A stretch of DNA of 34,143 nucleotides from Planctomycetota bacterium (GCA_030740295.1 JASLXP010000545.1:1-34143), one strand, 5' to 3'. Numbered from the stretch's first letter, positions 1 to 8,185 are shown. Numbers and translations: made by a program. Notes: generated from the sequence alone by a model not told the origin.

Positions 1-573
1 CATTCTGCCATCGACACTCAAGACCGTTCCATCGCCTTCGGGGTCTAGTTCTTCAATGCCAAGGCTGTCCACAATGTCCGGACTGACATGTATTTCCTGG
101 ATTTGGATGGATCGGGCTCGAAGCGCGTAGTCCTGGAGCGGCAGAGGCCATAGAGGCTTCGTCTCCTTCGAACCATCGGTATTTTCCGGCATTCGCAGAA
201 TCGTGACTTTCGAGCAGGTGAATCTTTTGATGTCCAGATCCAGTTCGCGGGAGAACCATGTGCAATGTACTTCCAGGTTTTCTGCCTCCAGCCATGTGCC
301 TTCCGAATCAGAGCACTGCAATCCTGCCAGGCGGAATTCGAAAGGGAGAAAGCCTTGGATTCCAGATATTTGCAGACCCGATGGTTTCAGATGACTGTTG
401 ATGAAACCTGCTAGAAGATTCTTCCCAAATCCAGACTGCAGGAAGCCGAATATCAGGCCGAGAAGCAGCGTGCCGCCGATTGCCATGAAAAGAATGGTTT
501 TGCGGAGCTTGCGCTTTATCGAGGGGCTGTGGGCCGCACCGCTTTTCGAATTCTGCTGTGAGTCATCAGACAT
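1..573 (-). CDS. tamB: TamB, translocation and assembly module inner-membrane protein (N-terminal part, cut by window edge)
   Basis: The frame is open from an ATG at 573 to the left edge, giving 191 residues of a longer protein. A basic N-terminus (SIKRKLRK) is followed by one hydrophobic segment at about residues 26-46, then an extracytoplasmic region containing ISGIQGFLPFEFRLAGL. This matches the start of TamB, an AsmA-like protein anchored in the inner membrane by one N-terminal helix and spanning the periplasm to TamA in the outer membrane. The start lies 25 nt downstream of the tamA stop on the same strand, the usual tamA-tamB order, so co-transcription is likely. A GAGAGA purine run precedes the ATG. 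The beta-helical body and C-terminal DUF490 domain are outside the window, so the call rests on the N-terminus and the neighbour. Confidence 0.8.
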   Translation of the reverse strand, partial: MSDDSQQNSKSGAAHSPSIKRKLRKTILFMAIGGTLLLGLIFGFLQSGFGKNLLAGFINSHLKPSGLQISGIQGFLPFEFRLAGLQCSDSEGTWLEAENLEVHCTWFSRELDLDIKRFTCSKVTILRMPENTDGSKETKPLWPLPLQDYALRARSIQIQEIHVSPDIVDSLGIEELDPEGDGTVLSVDGRM

Positions 574-598
574 TCTGGAGGTCTCTCTGCGCACTACA

Positions 599-2407
599 TC
601 AAAAGGACTGCCCTGGACTCACGTAGACCTGAAACGCGTCATCACTTGTCCGTCGGTTTACAGGAAAGCCGAAATCCAGACGTAAGGGCCCTATGCCCGT
701 AAAGTAACGCAAGCCTGCACCGGCACCGAATCGAAAATCTTCACTGATATCCGGAATCTCAGATTCGAATGCGGAGCCGGCATCCACAAAAACGACAAAT
801 CCGAGCTGCTTCGAGAATTTCGCCCGCCACTCGACCGCGGTTTCCAACACTGAGCGTCCGCCCACCAGAACGCTGTTCTCGGATGGGCTGAGAGACTGGA
901 ATTCGTAACCGCGGACTGAGCCGCCTCCTCCTGCATAGTAGCGTTCGTCCGCGGGCACGGCGTTTCTGGATGCGCCCTGCAGAATGCCAATGCGAAATCG
1001 AGAGGCGAGCACGTGGTTCCCATCTTCACTCACGGGCAGGTAGTGACGCATCCCTGCCTGAGTTTTAAGGAATGCAAGCGAATTGCTGAAGGTGTCGTAG
1101 AAAGGAGTGAGTGATAAATCCAGTTGAAACCCGGCGCTTGGATCGAGGATGTCATCGCTCTTATTCCAGTAAAGTCGTACCGGAAACATAAGCAGTCCGA
1201 AGCTGTCTGTCTGGCTGAGCTGTTCAACTTCTTCAGCTCGATAGGCAATGCCAGGAACGAGGGTCACTCCTCCCCGCAGTTTTCGCTCGACAGCCGCCGA
1301 GACCGAGAGATTCTTGCTCTCGAAGGCATCTGGTTTGTCTCGAGCCACATTGAGTCCCAGCAGAAGTGCCTGGCTATCGCGGATAAAACCAGGGAAGCGA
1401 TACTTGGCGCTGGTTCCTTCACCGAATCCCGATGCGTGCGCAGAGATTCGTAACTGCTCGCCGAAACCTCGCAGATTTCTGTTCTCCCACGAGATCTTTC
1501 CTCCAAGCTTTTCATCGGTCTTGTAGCTCGCCCCTATGCGGACGGTCCGATGCTTTCGCTCGTTCACTTTTATCCGAATTGGCAGCTTACCTTCTGCATC
1601 GACTTCGGGCGCTGGAAGAATGCCAACCATGGAAAACAGCGAGGTCGAAAGGAGTTCGCGGCGCAGTGTTTCAAAGTGCCTGATATCGAACCGCTGCCCC
1701 TCATACCATGGAATTTTCTTGTGGATGACATGCGGATGCAGAGCGAGCAGACCTGTAATTTCAACCTTGCCGAAAAGTGCGGCGGGCCCGGTACGGATGA
1801 CGTATTCAACATCCACAGTCTTAGTTGCGTGATCCGCGACGACGTGTGTCTTTGTGATCTCAGGACCTGGGTAGCCGGCCTGCTGGAGGGCCATCAGAAT
1901 TCTGGTTTCACCGCGAAGGACCGCGGCCGATTCAGCAGGAGAATCTGCTTTCAATTCCTCAAGGAGAATAGGAGTTTCAAGAATGGGTTCTTCGTCCGCG
2001 TAGGTAAGCTTTACTTTGCGGAAATGGAACATGGGGCCGGTTTCGATACGCAGGACGAGATCATCCGCCTTGCCCGTCAAGAGCTGAACATTGCCAGCGA
2101 TGAAACCTTCCGCTCTGAGTAGCGCTTTGACTCGTGTCAGATTCCGTTCGGCAAATCTTCGGATGGCCCTCGCCTGGAAACGCTCAGAGTCTTCTCTGAT
2201 CTCGTCCACTACAAGGTCGATCTTCTTTCGTAGCGATTTTTCCTTTACCCCTTCAATTTTGATTCGGAACTGCTGCGTTTCGGCAGCCGATTGCTCCAGA
2301 TATCCAGCCAGGAGAATGGCACAGCACACTGCTATCCGAAGACTACCGCGCGATTGGTTTGGGCCCGCCTTGGTTGCATACGGATATTTTTCCTGGACCT
2401 TTATCAC
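599..2407 (-). CDS. tamA: TamA, Omp85-family outer membrane assembly protein
   Basis: A 602-residue Omp85/BamA-superfamily protein. An N-region of about 22 residues precedes a signal-peptide-like hydrophobic segment ending near SAAET (about residue 43). POTRA-like repeats follow to about residue 290, for example RFDIRHFETLRRELLSTSLF, and the rest is a 16-strand barrel region. Signature features are the YYAGGGGSVRGYEF loop with its conserved RGY, FVDAGSAF, the late GIGPLRLDFGFPVNRR strand and a C-terminal aromatic residue (QSF), typical of barrel proteins recognised by BamA. With TamB it helps insert outer-membrane and autotransporter proteins. The start is a GTG at 2407, 38 nt from the divergent acetyltransferase start. 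The start may lie slightly further in, because the N-region before the hydrophobic core is long. TamA is preferred over BamA because tamB follows directly. Confidence 0.88.
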   Translation of the reverse strand: MIKVQEKYPYATKAGPNQSRGSLRIAVCCAILLAGYLEQSAAETQQFRIKIEGVKEKSLRKKIDLVVDEIREDSERFQARAIRRFAERNLTRVKALLRAEGFIAGNVQLLTGKADDLVLRIETGPMFHFRKVKLTYADEEPILETPILLEELKADSPAESAAVLRGETRILMALQQAGYPGPEITKTHVVADHATKTVDVEYVIRTGPAALFGKVEITGLLALHPHVIHKKIPWYEGQRFDIRHFETLRRELLSTSLFSMVGILPAPEVDAEGKLPIRIKVNERKHRTVRIGASYKTDEKLGGKISWENRNLRGFGEQLRISAHASGFGEGTSAKYRFPGFIRDSQALLLGLNVARDKPDAFESKNLSVSAAVERKLRGGVTLVPGIAYRAEEVEQLSQTDSFGLLMFPVRLYWNKSDDILDPSAGFQLDLSLTPFYDTFSNSLAFLKTQAGMRHYLPVSEDGNHVLASRFRIGILQGASRNAVPADERYYAGGGGSVRGYEFQSLSPSENSVLVGGRSVLETAVEWRAKFSKQLGFVVFVDAGSAFESEIPDISEDFRFGAGAGLRYFTGIGPLRLDFGFPVNRRTSDDAFQVYVSPGQSF

Positions 2408-2445
2408 GTACAGATTCCCAACGATGACCTGAAGCCCGCGCCGCC

Positions 2446-3003
2446 ATGAAAAAGCAAGTTACCGTCTCCTACCTTGAGATGAACCACCCATCGGAATTCC
2501 AGGCGTCCTGCAAGGAGGTGCCGGAGTTCAGTCTGGCTCAGGCTAAGATTCCCTGTCCGGAACTCAATCGATTCCTGTATACCGCGGTCGGTGGCGAGTG
2601 GAACTGGGTGGACCGGCTTCCCTGGACGTATGAGCGTTGGCAGCAGTGTCTTGGCCGGGACGGGTACGAAACCTGGGTGGCGACCATGTCGGGTACGCCC
2701 GCAGGATATTTTGAATTGGAACCGATGGACGAAGGCCAAGCCAAGATCGTTTACTTTGGCCTGCTGCCCCAGTTCATTGGCCTGGGCATCGGTGGTCTGT
2801 TGTTGTCCGGCGCCATCGAACGCGCGTGGCAAATTGCTGGGCGCCGAGTGCGCTTGAACACCTGTACCGAGGATCATCCCAGCGCGCTCGCGTTTTATCA
2901 GAGATTCGGTTTCAAGATTTACGATCAGAAGACTTCTGATGTTGTGCTGCCGGATGAGAAACCAGAGCCGTGGCCGGGAGCAAAGTCTCGTAACGGAAAA
3001 TAG
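2446..3003 (+). CDS. GNAT-family N-acetyltransferase
   Basis: A 185-residue GNAT acetyltransferase. The acetyl-CoA binding region is visible at about residues 103-118 (IVYFGLLPQFIGLGIGGLLL, with the R/QxxGxG/A-type pyrophosphate loop written as QFIGLGIGG), followed by the C-terminal YQRFGFKIYDQ strand typical of the fold. The motif ELNRFLYTAVGGEWNW near residue 40 belongs to a GNAT subgroup whose members begin with a VTVTYLEM-like strand. That subgroup start matches KKQVTVSYLEM here and supports the ATG at 2446 although the ribosome site is weak. The substrate cannot be read from sequence. The gene is divergent from tamA and followed closely by a small membrane protein. Confidence 0.8.
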   Translation: MKKQVTVSYLEMNHPSEFQASCKEVPEFSLAQAKIPCPELNRFLYTAVGGEWNWVDRLPWTYERWQQCLGRDGYETWVATMSGTPAGYFELEPMDEGQAKIVYFGLLPQFIGLGIGGLLLSGAIERAWQIAGRRVRLNTCTEDHPSALAFYQRFGFKIYDQKTSDVVLPDEKPEPWPGAKSRNGK

Positions 3004-3026
3004 GAGACTACAAGCTGGCGGCACCT

Positions 3027-3311
3027 ATGCAGATCGATCAAATGTTCAAGCTGTTGGGTTTTATCGCATCCTTGATTCCTTTCGCGGCTGTCTTGTTTAT
3101 GGGGTGGCTTTCGAGTACCCCGGCAGGGCGGGCAGACTCACACATTCTCAACTTGTTTTCTTTTCTGATTCTGCTGCTTGGCATCGGAGTTCATTCAGTT
3201 GCGCCGCAGTTTCTGTTTGATGTTTACTTTCACAAGACGGAAAACAGAAAGAAGAGAATTCTTCTGTGCATTGCGCCCGCGATGACCATCCTGCTGTGGG
3301 CGTGCATCTGA
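3027..3311 (+). CDS. Small three-helix membrane protein, unknown function
   Basis: A 94-residue hydrophobic protein with three likely membrane segments at about residues 8-28, 40-62 and 79-94, separated by a short polar loop (STPAGRADSH) and a basic loop (KTENRKKR). No family was recognised. It lies 23 nt after the acetyltransferase stop and its TGA is 31 nt before the CorA-like start, so it is probably co-transcribed with both. By the positive-inside rule the basic loop before the last helix should be cytoplasmic. It could be a small partner of the CorA-like protein, but only adjacency suggests this. Confidence 0.6.
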   Translation: MQIDQMFKLLGFIASLIPFAAVLFMGWLSSTPAGRADSHILNLFSFLILLLGIGVHSVAPQFLFDVYFHKTENRKKRILLCIAPAMTILLWACI

Positions 3312-3342
3312 TGTGCAAACTTTCACTCTCAGGAGAGACCCA

Positions 3343-4077
3343 ATGAAACTACCAGGCAACTGGACCCTGCCGCAGGAAATCCAGGACCGTCTCGGTGTAA
3401 AACCCGGACGCCAACGAGCCATGATTGCGGAGGGTCATCTTCTGCTGATCCTTCATAAGATACCAGGTGCGGACGATGCCGAAAGAACTGGCGTTCTCTT
3501 CTGGCGCAATCCGGAAGGTGAATGGCGCGCGAGTGAAGGTAAGGGCGGTCTTCCGGTACTCAAGAAACACATGGGTGATTACGATGACGCGGCCGAAGTG
3601 CTCGAACAGAAGTATGAAGGCGCGGAGTCCGCGCTCGATTACTTCGAGATTCTGAAACTTGCTATTCCCCTTCACCGGGCAGCCAAGAATATGCAGGTCG
3701 CTTTACAGGCCGCTCGTGAAGGTCTTCCCGACCTAAAAGAACTGATTTCATTGAGGGATGAGGCGTATGAAATCGCACGGGCTTGTGAGCTGGTGGAGGC
3801 GGACAGCAAAGTAGGGCTCGATTACGATACGGCCAGGAAGGCCGATGCCCAGGCTCGCATCGCCCGGTTGCAGGCGTCAGCAAGTCATCGGCTGAATCTG
3901 CTGGCCGCGTTGTTCCTTCCTATCACTGCGCTGGCGAGCGTTCTGGGTATGAACCTGACGCACGGACTGGAAGATTCGGGCTCGTGGGCATTCTGGATGA
4001 TCCTGATGATCGGATTGGTTACCGGCCTGTGCCTCGTCCCGCTCCTGGCGAAACACGATGATGATGAAGAGCATTGA
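3343..4077 (+). CDS. CorA-like Mg2+ transporter-related membrane protein
   Basis: A 244-residue protein. Residues 1-80 are soluble, residues about 95-185 form a long helical, coiled-coil-prone region (LRDEAYEIARACELVEADSK), and the C-terminus has two membrane helices at about 186-202 and 215-235. The first helix ends in ALASVLGMNLTHG, which holds the Gly-Met-Asn (202-204) signature of the CorA/Mrs2 divalent-cation channel family just before the external loop. The tail is acidic (KHDDDEEH). It is shorter than classical CorA (about 315 residues), mainly in the N-terminal domain, so it belongs to a divergent CorA-like group and transport of Mg2+ is inferred. The ATG at 3343 is chosen because AGGAGA lies at 3331-3336; an upstream in-frame start at 3313 has no such site. 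Confidence 0.72.
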   Translation: MKLPGNWTLPQEIQDRLGVKPGRQRAMIAEGHLLLILHKIPGADDAERTGVLFWRNPEGEWRASEGKGGLPVLKKHMGDYDDAAEVLEQKYEGAESALDYFEILKLAIPLHRAAKNMQVALQAAREGLPDLKELISLRDEAYEIARACELVEADSKVGLDYDTARKADAQARIARLQASASHRLNLLAALFLPITALASVLGMNLTHGLEDSGSWAFWMILMIGLVTGLCLVPLLAKHDDDEEH

Positions 4078-4203
4078 CGGTGACGGAAACAGTTGCATGC
4101 GCTGTCCTCGGTCCGCTACTTTAGATGCCCGGAAAAAACACACACAACTAAACGTTCCTTTCGCAATGAAAGAGATTTTGGCTTTCGCCTCGATAACGAA
4201 AAG

Positions 4204-5457
4204 ATGAATCGAAGAACCATTACGAACAACTGCATTCCCGTTTTTCTCGTTTTCCTCCTTCAATCTGTAACGGCCCAGACAAAAGACTGGCCCTGGTGGC
4301 GCGGCCCGCACTCGAACGGCGTCGCAGCGTCCGGCCAATCGCTGCCAACCACGTGGAATCCCTCCGCTGCTGTGTGGAAAACACACGTGCCGGGACGCGG
4401 TAGTTCGTCGCCGATCGTGGTGGGCCAACGTGTCATTCTCTCAACAGCGGATGAAAAGCTGCAGGTGCAATCGGTTGTCTGTTACGATCGAAAGACTGGC
4501 AAGCAGTTGTGGAAGACCGACGTCAACAAGGGCGGATTCAACCCGAGGATTCACACCAAAAACACGCATGCTACACCGACAGTGGCATCGAATGGCACGC
4601 ATGTGTTTGCTGTTTTCAACAACCACGGCAACGTCCAGGTCACGGCATTGACCCTCGATGGTGAAAAGGCATGGCAGGAAGTTGCCGGGCCGTTTCAGCC
4701 GAAGCAGTACCAGTTTGGATATGCACCTTCTCCCGTGCTCTACAAGTCGACGGTCATCGTCGTTTCTGATTATGAAAACAATGGCTACCTGGCAGCGCTG
4801 GACCAGAAAACCGGCAAGCAGGTGTGGCAGACGGCCCGGCCGGGAACGGTCAGTTATTCCTCGCCCATCGTGGGACGTGTTGCAGGAAAAGATCAATTGC
4901 TGCTGAGCGGCTGCTATCAGGTCATCAGCTATGATCCGAATACGGGGAAGCAGCTCTGGTCGATGCGCGGGGTCGCCAACGCCACCTGCGGCACCATGGT
5001 CTGGTCGGACGACATGGTCTTCGCCAGTGGCGGCTATCCGCAGAGGGCGACCGTGGGTATCAAGGCTGACGGATCGGGCAAGGTGGTATGGCAAAACACT
5101 CAGAAGGCATACGAGCAATCCATGCTCGTTCACAATGGCCATCTGTACACGGTCACAGATCGGGGCATCGCCTTCTGCTGGGACGCGAAAACGGGCACTG
5201 AAAAATGGAAGGGCCGCCTCGGAGGCAAGGTGAGCTCATCGCCGACTCTGACTGGCGGCAACATTTATGTTTCGAATGAGCGCGGCACTACTTTCGTGTT
5301 TCGGCCCGGTCCGCAGAAGTTTGAACTTGTCACGAAATTTCAGCTTGGCGATGAAGCAATGGCGACCCCGGCTTTCTGCGGGAATCAGGTGTTCGTGAGA
5401 GCTGTCAGTCGAGCGAATGGCAGCAGGCAGGAGACGCTTTACTGCTTCGCGAAGTAG
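4204..5457 (+). CDS. Exported PQQ-binding-like beta-propeller repeat protein
   Basis: A 417-residue protein with an N-terminal signal peptide (basic MNRR, hydrophobic IPVFLVFLLQSVTA, cleavage near AQT), placing it outside the cytoplasm. The mature part opens with DWPWWRGPHSNGV, the WWRGP motif of PQQ-like propellers common in Planctomycetota and Verrucomicrobiota. Repeats of the type DRKTGKQLWKTDV, DQKTGKQVWQT, DPNTGKQLWSM and DAKTGTEKWKG form propeller blades. Catalytic residues of true quinoprotein dehydrogenases are not evident, so it is more likely a binding or scaffold propeller. The ATG at 4204 is preferred to an in-frame ATG at 4093 because it starts the signal peptide directly. Confidence 0.8.
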   Translation: MNRRTITNNCIPVFLVFLLQSVTAQTKDWPWWRGPHSNGVAASGQSLPTTWNPSAAVWKTHVPGRGSSSPIVVGQRVILSTADEKLQVQSVVCYDRKTGKQLWKTDVNKGGFNPRIHTKNTHATPTVASNGTHVFAVFNNHGNVQVTALTLDGEKAWQEVAGPFQPKQYQFGYAPSPVLYKSTVIVVSDYENNGYLAALDQKTGKQVWQTARPGTVSYSSPIVGRVAGKDQLLLSGCYQVISYDPNTGKQLWSMRGVANATCGTMVWSDDMVFASGGYPQRATVGIKADGSGKVVWQNTQKAYEQSMLVHNGHLYTVTDRGIAFCWDAKTGTEKWKGRLGGKVSSSPTLTGGNIYVSNERGTTFVFRPGPQKFELVTKFQLGDEAMATPAFCGNQVFVRAVSRANGSRQETLYCFAK

Positions 5458-5555
5458 GTGGCGACTGTGGGGATGGAGTGATGGTGCAATGCTGCGAACA
5501 AAAGGTTGCCTGGCTCAGGGCTATTAATCGTTCCATCACTTCTGCTCACAACCAC

Positions 5556-6485
5556 TCATAGAGCCACAAACGCCCTTCCCTGGCTGAAATCACCCGCGTC
5601 AGCAAAACGCGGCTCGATCACGATCTTGCCTGTCTTGTCGATGAAGCCCCAGGTGTTTTCTACCTCGACGCGGGCGAGGCCCTCGAAGAAATCTGTTGCT
5701 ACGTCGAATTGAGGATCGACTGCGAATGTGCCGTCCGGATTGATGAAGCCCCATTTGCCGTCCACGTCGACGATGGCCAGGCCGTCTGAGAATTCACCGG
5801 CCTCATTGAATTTCGGGTCAATTGAAGAATTGCCTTCACGATCGATGAAGCCCCACCTGCCTTCTTTTTGAACCGGCGCGATCCCCTCAACAAATCGACC
5901 GACGCCATCGTATTCGGCATCGATGACAAAGTCTCCGGTCTTATCGATCCACCCCCAGCATTCATCAATCGTCGCGGGGGCCACACCGTCTGAGAATTGT
6001 TCAGCAAGGGCGAATCTGGCGGCAATGACCAACTCGCCGCTCTTATCCACGTACCCGAAACGTGCATCCACTTCGACTGCTGCGAGCCCATCGCTGAAAT
6101 CCTCTGAGTCATTGTATTGGTATGGAATGATGATTTCGCCGCCAGTGTCGATATAACCGTACTGTTCATCCTTGCCGACCACGGCCATGCCTTCTGAGAA
6201 ATCCTCCGCCTCCTCAAATTGCGGCTCAATGACGACCTTGCCTTCCTGGTCGATGTAGCCAATAGCGTCTTCGATGAGTGCGCAGGCCAGCCCTTCCTTG
6301 AAGTCGGACGCGTTGGCGAACTGAGGCTCGATCACTACCTCGCCATCCTGATTGATAAAGCCCACGAGATCCCCGTCCCTCATGGATGCCAGCCCTTCGG
6401 AAAAATAACCGACTTCGACGAACTGCGGTTCGATGATCAGATTACCTTCCCTATCGATAAAACCGTATCGGGGCTCAGATTCCAT
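5556..6485 (-). CDS. Protein composed entirely of WG repeats (nine copies)
   Basis: A 309-residue protein built from nine consecutive repeats of about 34 residues, each of the form W/Y-G-F-I-D-x-x-G-x-x-V-I-x-P-x-F followed by a spacer and F-S-E/D-G-L-A. Examples are YGFIDREGNLIIEPQF, WGWIDKTGDFVIDAEY and WGFIDKTGKIVIEPRF. This is the WG_beta_rep family, whose molecular role is poorly known. No signal peptide, membrane helix or extra domain is present; the first repeat begins at residue 6, so the product should be cytoplasmic. It is strongly acidic. The start is well supported by GGAGGT a few bases before the ATG at 6485. The gene converges on the PQQ propeller and diverges from gmk. Confidence 0.88.
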   Translation of the reverse strand: MESEPRYGFIDREGNLIIEPQFVEVGYFSEGLASMRDGDLVGFINQDGEVVIEPQFANASDFKEGLACALIEDAIGYIDQEGKVVIEPQFEEAEDFSEGMAVVGKDEQYGYIDTGGEIIIPYQYNDSEDFSDGLAAVEVDARFGYVDKSGELVIAARFALAEQFSDGVAPATIDECWGWIDKTGDFVIDAEYDGVGRFVEGIAPVQKEGRWGFIDREGNSSIDPKFNEAGEFSDGLAIVDVDGKWGFINPDGTFAVDPQFDVATDFFEGLARVEVENTWGFIDKTGKIVIEPRFADAGDFSQGRAFVAL

Positions 6486-6609
6486 TTTGCACCTCCGTTT
6501 TTCAGACAGACATTTCCAACGTATCGAACATCAGAGACATCTTAACGCTTGACGCTTGCAGTCATCAAGGGAAATCAGAAAGACCGCCATGCGTTGGAGT
6601 CACGCGATT

Positions 6610-6640
6610 GAAGATTTAGTCAATGCGGTAGAAGATTTAG
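6610..6640. repeat. Direct repeat GAAGATTTAG, two copies 21 bp apart
   Basis: The 10-mer GAAGATTTAG occurs at 6610-6619 and again at 6631-6640, with 21 bp between the copies' starts, about two turns of B-DNA. The second copy ends 6 nt before the ribosome site of gmk. Same-face spacing is what a dimeric regulator would need, but no known operator was recognised, so function is open. Confidence 0.45.
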
Positions 6641-6653
6641 CTCATGAGGAGTA

Positions 6654-7256
6654 TTGAACCTTCCTTCGGCCTCCAGTGATGATGAAGTGAGCAAAGATTC
6701 TGAAAAGGGAAGTGCAGGTAAACTCTTGATCGTCGCGGGACCATCCGGGGTGGGCAAGAGTTCCATCGTTCACGAGTTGCTCAAGAAATCGGGCCGCAAA
6801 TTATCGGTGTCGTGCACGACCCGTCCCCCGAGGGAAGGCGAGCGTGACGGAGTGGATTACAGTTTTCTGGGGACCGAAGAGTTCGAAACACTCATTGGTA
6901 AAAACGGCTTTGCAGAATATGCCCATGTGCACGGCAATTATTACGGCACGATGAGACGGCCCCTGGACGAGGCCCTTTCGGATGGCACGGTGTGCATACT
7001 GGATATCGATGTCCAGGGTGCGGAACAGATAAAGGCCGAGTATCCCGAGGCCATTTCGATTTTTATCCTGCCTCCGAGCTTTGAAGTGCTGGAGGCAAGG
7101 CTGCGTGGCAGAAGGACCGACGACGAAGCAGTCATCAAGGGCCGCCTGAAACGGGCGAAGGCGGAGATTTCTCGACAGGACGAATTCGATCATCGCGTGG
7201 TGAACGAACAGTTGGAGAAGGCGGTGTCGCAGATAGAAGTTATCCTCAAGTCATGA
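6654..7256 (+). CDS. gmk: Guanylate kinase
   Basis: A 200-residue guanylate kinase that phosphorylates GMP (and dGMP) to GDP with ATP in the cytoplasm. The P-loop GPSGVGKS is at residues 29-36, followed by the GMP-binding segment SCTTRPPREGERDGVDY, then YGT and the DIDVQGAEQIK segment, with a lid containing RLRGRRTDDEAVIKGRL. Length and motif order are normal. The start is taken as TTG at 6654 just after GAGGAG (6646-6651); spacing is short. A GTG at 6687 is possible but has no ribosome site. The stop overlaps the next gene by 4 nt (ATGA), so the two are translationally coupled. The rpoZ gene often found between gmk and coaBC is absent. Confidence 0.93.
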   Translation: MNLPSASSDDEVSKDSEKGSAGKLLIVAGPSGVGKSSIVHELLKKSGRKLSVSCTTRPPREGERDGVDYSFLGTEEFETLIGKNGFAEYAHVHGNYYGTMRRPLDEALSDGTVCILDIDVQGAEQIKAEYPEAISIFILPPSFEVLEARLRGRRTDDEAVIKGRLKRAKAEISRQDEFDHRVVNEQLEKAVSQIEVILKS

Positions 7257-7858
7257 GCAACGATTCAACCGACACCTTCAAAGACGTCTCCATCATCGTC
7301 GGGGTAAGCGGCAGTATTGCGGCGTATAAGGCTGCAGACCTTGTCTCCAAGCTGAAGCAGGCGGGGGCGGATGTTCATGTGGTTATGACCAGGTCTGCCA
7401 AAGAACTTGTCGGACCGATGACTTTTCATTCGCTTTCCATGAATCCGGTTCTTACCGATCTGTTCCCTGAAGGCGGAAGCGACAAGCCATATCACATCGA
7501 TCTGGTGGACCGCGCGGATCTGATGCTGATCGCGCCGGCCACGGCCAATGTGATTGGAAAACTCTCTGCTGGCATCGGCGACGAAATTTTGTCAACCACC
7601 GCGCTGGCGGCTTATGACATGCCGATCATTTTCGCGCCGGCGATGAATGTCCGGATGTATCAGAACCCACTGGTGCAGCGGAATATCAGGAACCTCGAAG
7701 ATGCCGGTTTCATTCAGATCGAGCCTGAAGAAGGCTATCTTGCCTGCGGCTACACCGGCAAGGGGAGGATGGCGGAGGTGGAGATCATCCTTGCCGTGGT
7801 TGAAGAAACGATCAGCGGATCGAAGGGCGTCGAACGGCGGTATCCGAAGCTCAAGTGA
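7253..7858 (+). CDS. coaC: Phosphopantothenoylcysteine decarboxylase (CoaC-type, single domain)
   Basis: A 201-residue flavoprotein of the HFCD family that decarboxylates 4'-phosphopantothenoylcysteine to 4'-phosphopantetheine in coenzyme A synthesis. The FMN-binding GVSGSIAAYKAADL motif is at residues 17-30, the active-site histidine is H81 (KPYHIDLVDRADL), the PAMN motif has N132 (FAPAMNVRMYQNP), and the catalytic cysteine is C165 in EGYLACGYTGKGRMAE. The CoaB synthetase domain of the usual bacterial CoaBC fusion is missing, so CoaB must be encoded elsewhere or be a separate enzyme. It overlaps gmk by 4 nt. The next gene starts 3 nt after its stop and is broken. Confidence 0.88.
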   Translation: MSNDSTDTFKDVSIIVGVSGSIAAYKAADLVSKLKQAGADVHVVMTRSAKELVGPMTFHSLSMNPVLTDLFPEGGSDKPYHIDLVDRADLMLIAPATANVIGKLSAGIGDEILSTTALAAYDMPIIFAPAMNVRMYQNPLVQRNIRNLEDAGFIQIEPEEGYLACGYTGKGRMAEVEIILAVVEETISGSKGVERRYPKLK

Positions 7859-7861
7859 ATC

Positions 7862-8185
7862 ATGGCCACGCCAGGGAATCTGCTCATCATCGGTGCCGGG
7901 CCCAGCGGCCTGATGGCAGCATACGAAGCCCAGACGCACGGATTCGAGATCACCGTCATTGAGCGCGGTTCTTCCACCGGAGGTCTCTGCAAGACTCTGG
8001 AATTGGGCGGCTGCCGGTTCGATATCGGCCGCGAATCGGCCTTAGCAGCAACCACTGCGTTTTACCCGGCAAATCCACGAGCTGGGACTCCCTTGGCTTT
8101 CACTTTCACCCGAAACAGTTTTCCTGCATTCGGCTGCTCCGCCAGGCCTTCATCGTCGAGGCCGATGCTGGCACTGGTGATGTAG
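7862..8185 (+). pseudogene. Truncated FAD/NAD(P)-dependent oxidoreductase (N-terminal fragment only)
   Basis: The first 56 or so residues form a clear Rossmann FAD-binding start: NLLIIGAGPSGLMAAYEA (GxGxxG), ITVIERGSSTGGLCKT (the glutamate that binds ribose, and GG) and GCRFDIG. This is the N-terminus of a protoporphyrinogen-oxidase or UDP-galactopyranose-mutase-like amine oxidoreductase, normally 400-500 residues. Homology stops after RFDIG near base 8029, where a family member would continue with a GGH-type motif. The frame then runs on into the antisense of the SMP-30 gene until 8185, which is meaningless sequence. The gene starts 3 nt after coaC and once belonged to that operon. Either a deletion or rearrangement joined it to the SMP-30 locus, or the contig is chimeric here. 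Confidence 0.65.

Noticed and set aside
4093..4203. Longer start for the PQQ propeller
   Set aside because: It would put 37 polar residues before a normal signal peptide; the ATG at 4204 starts that peptide directly.
5477..5540. Inverted repeat AGTGATGG / CCATCACT between the PQQ and WG genes as a bidirectional terminator
   Set aside because: The 8-bp arms are 48 nt apart and no T-run follows; too weak to call.
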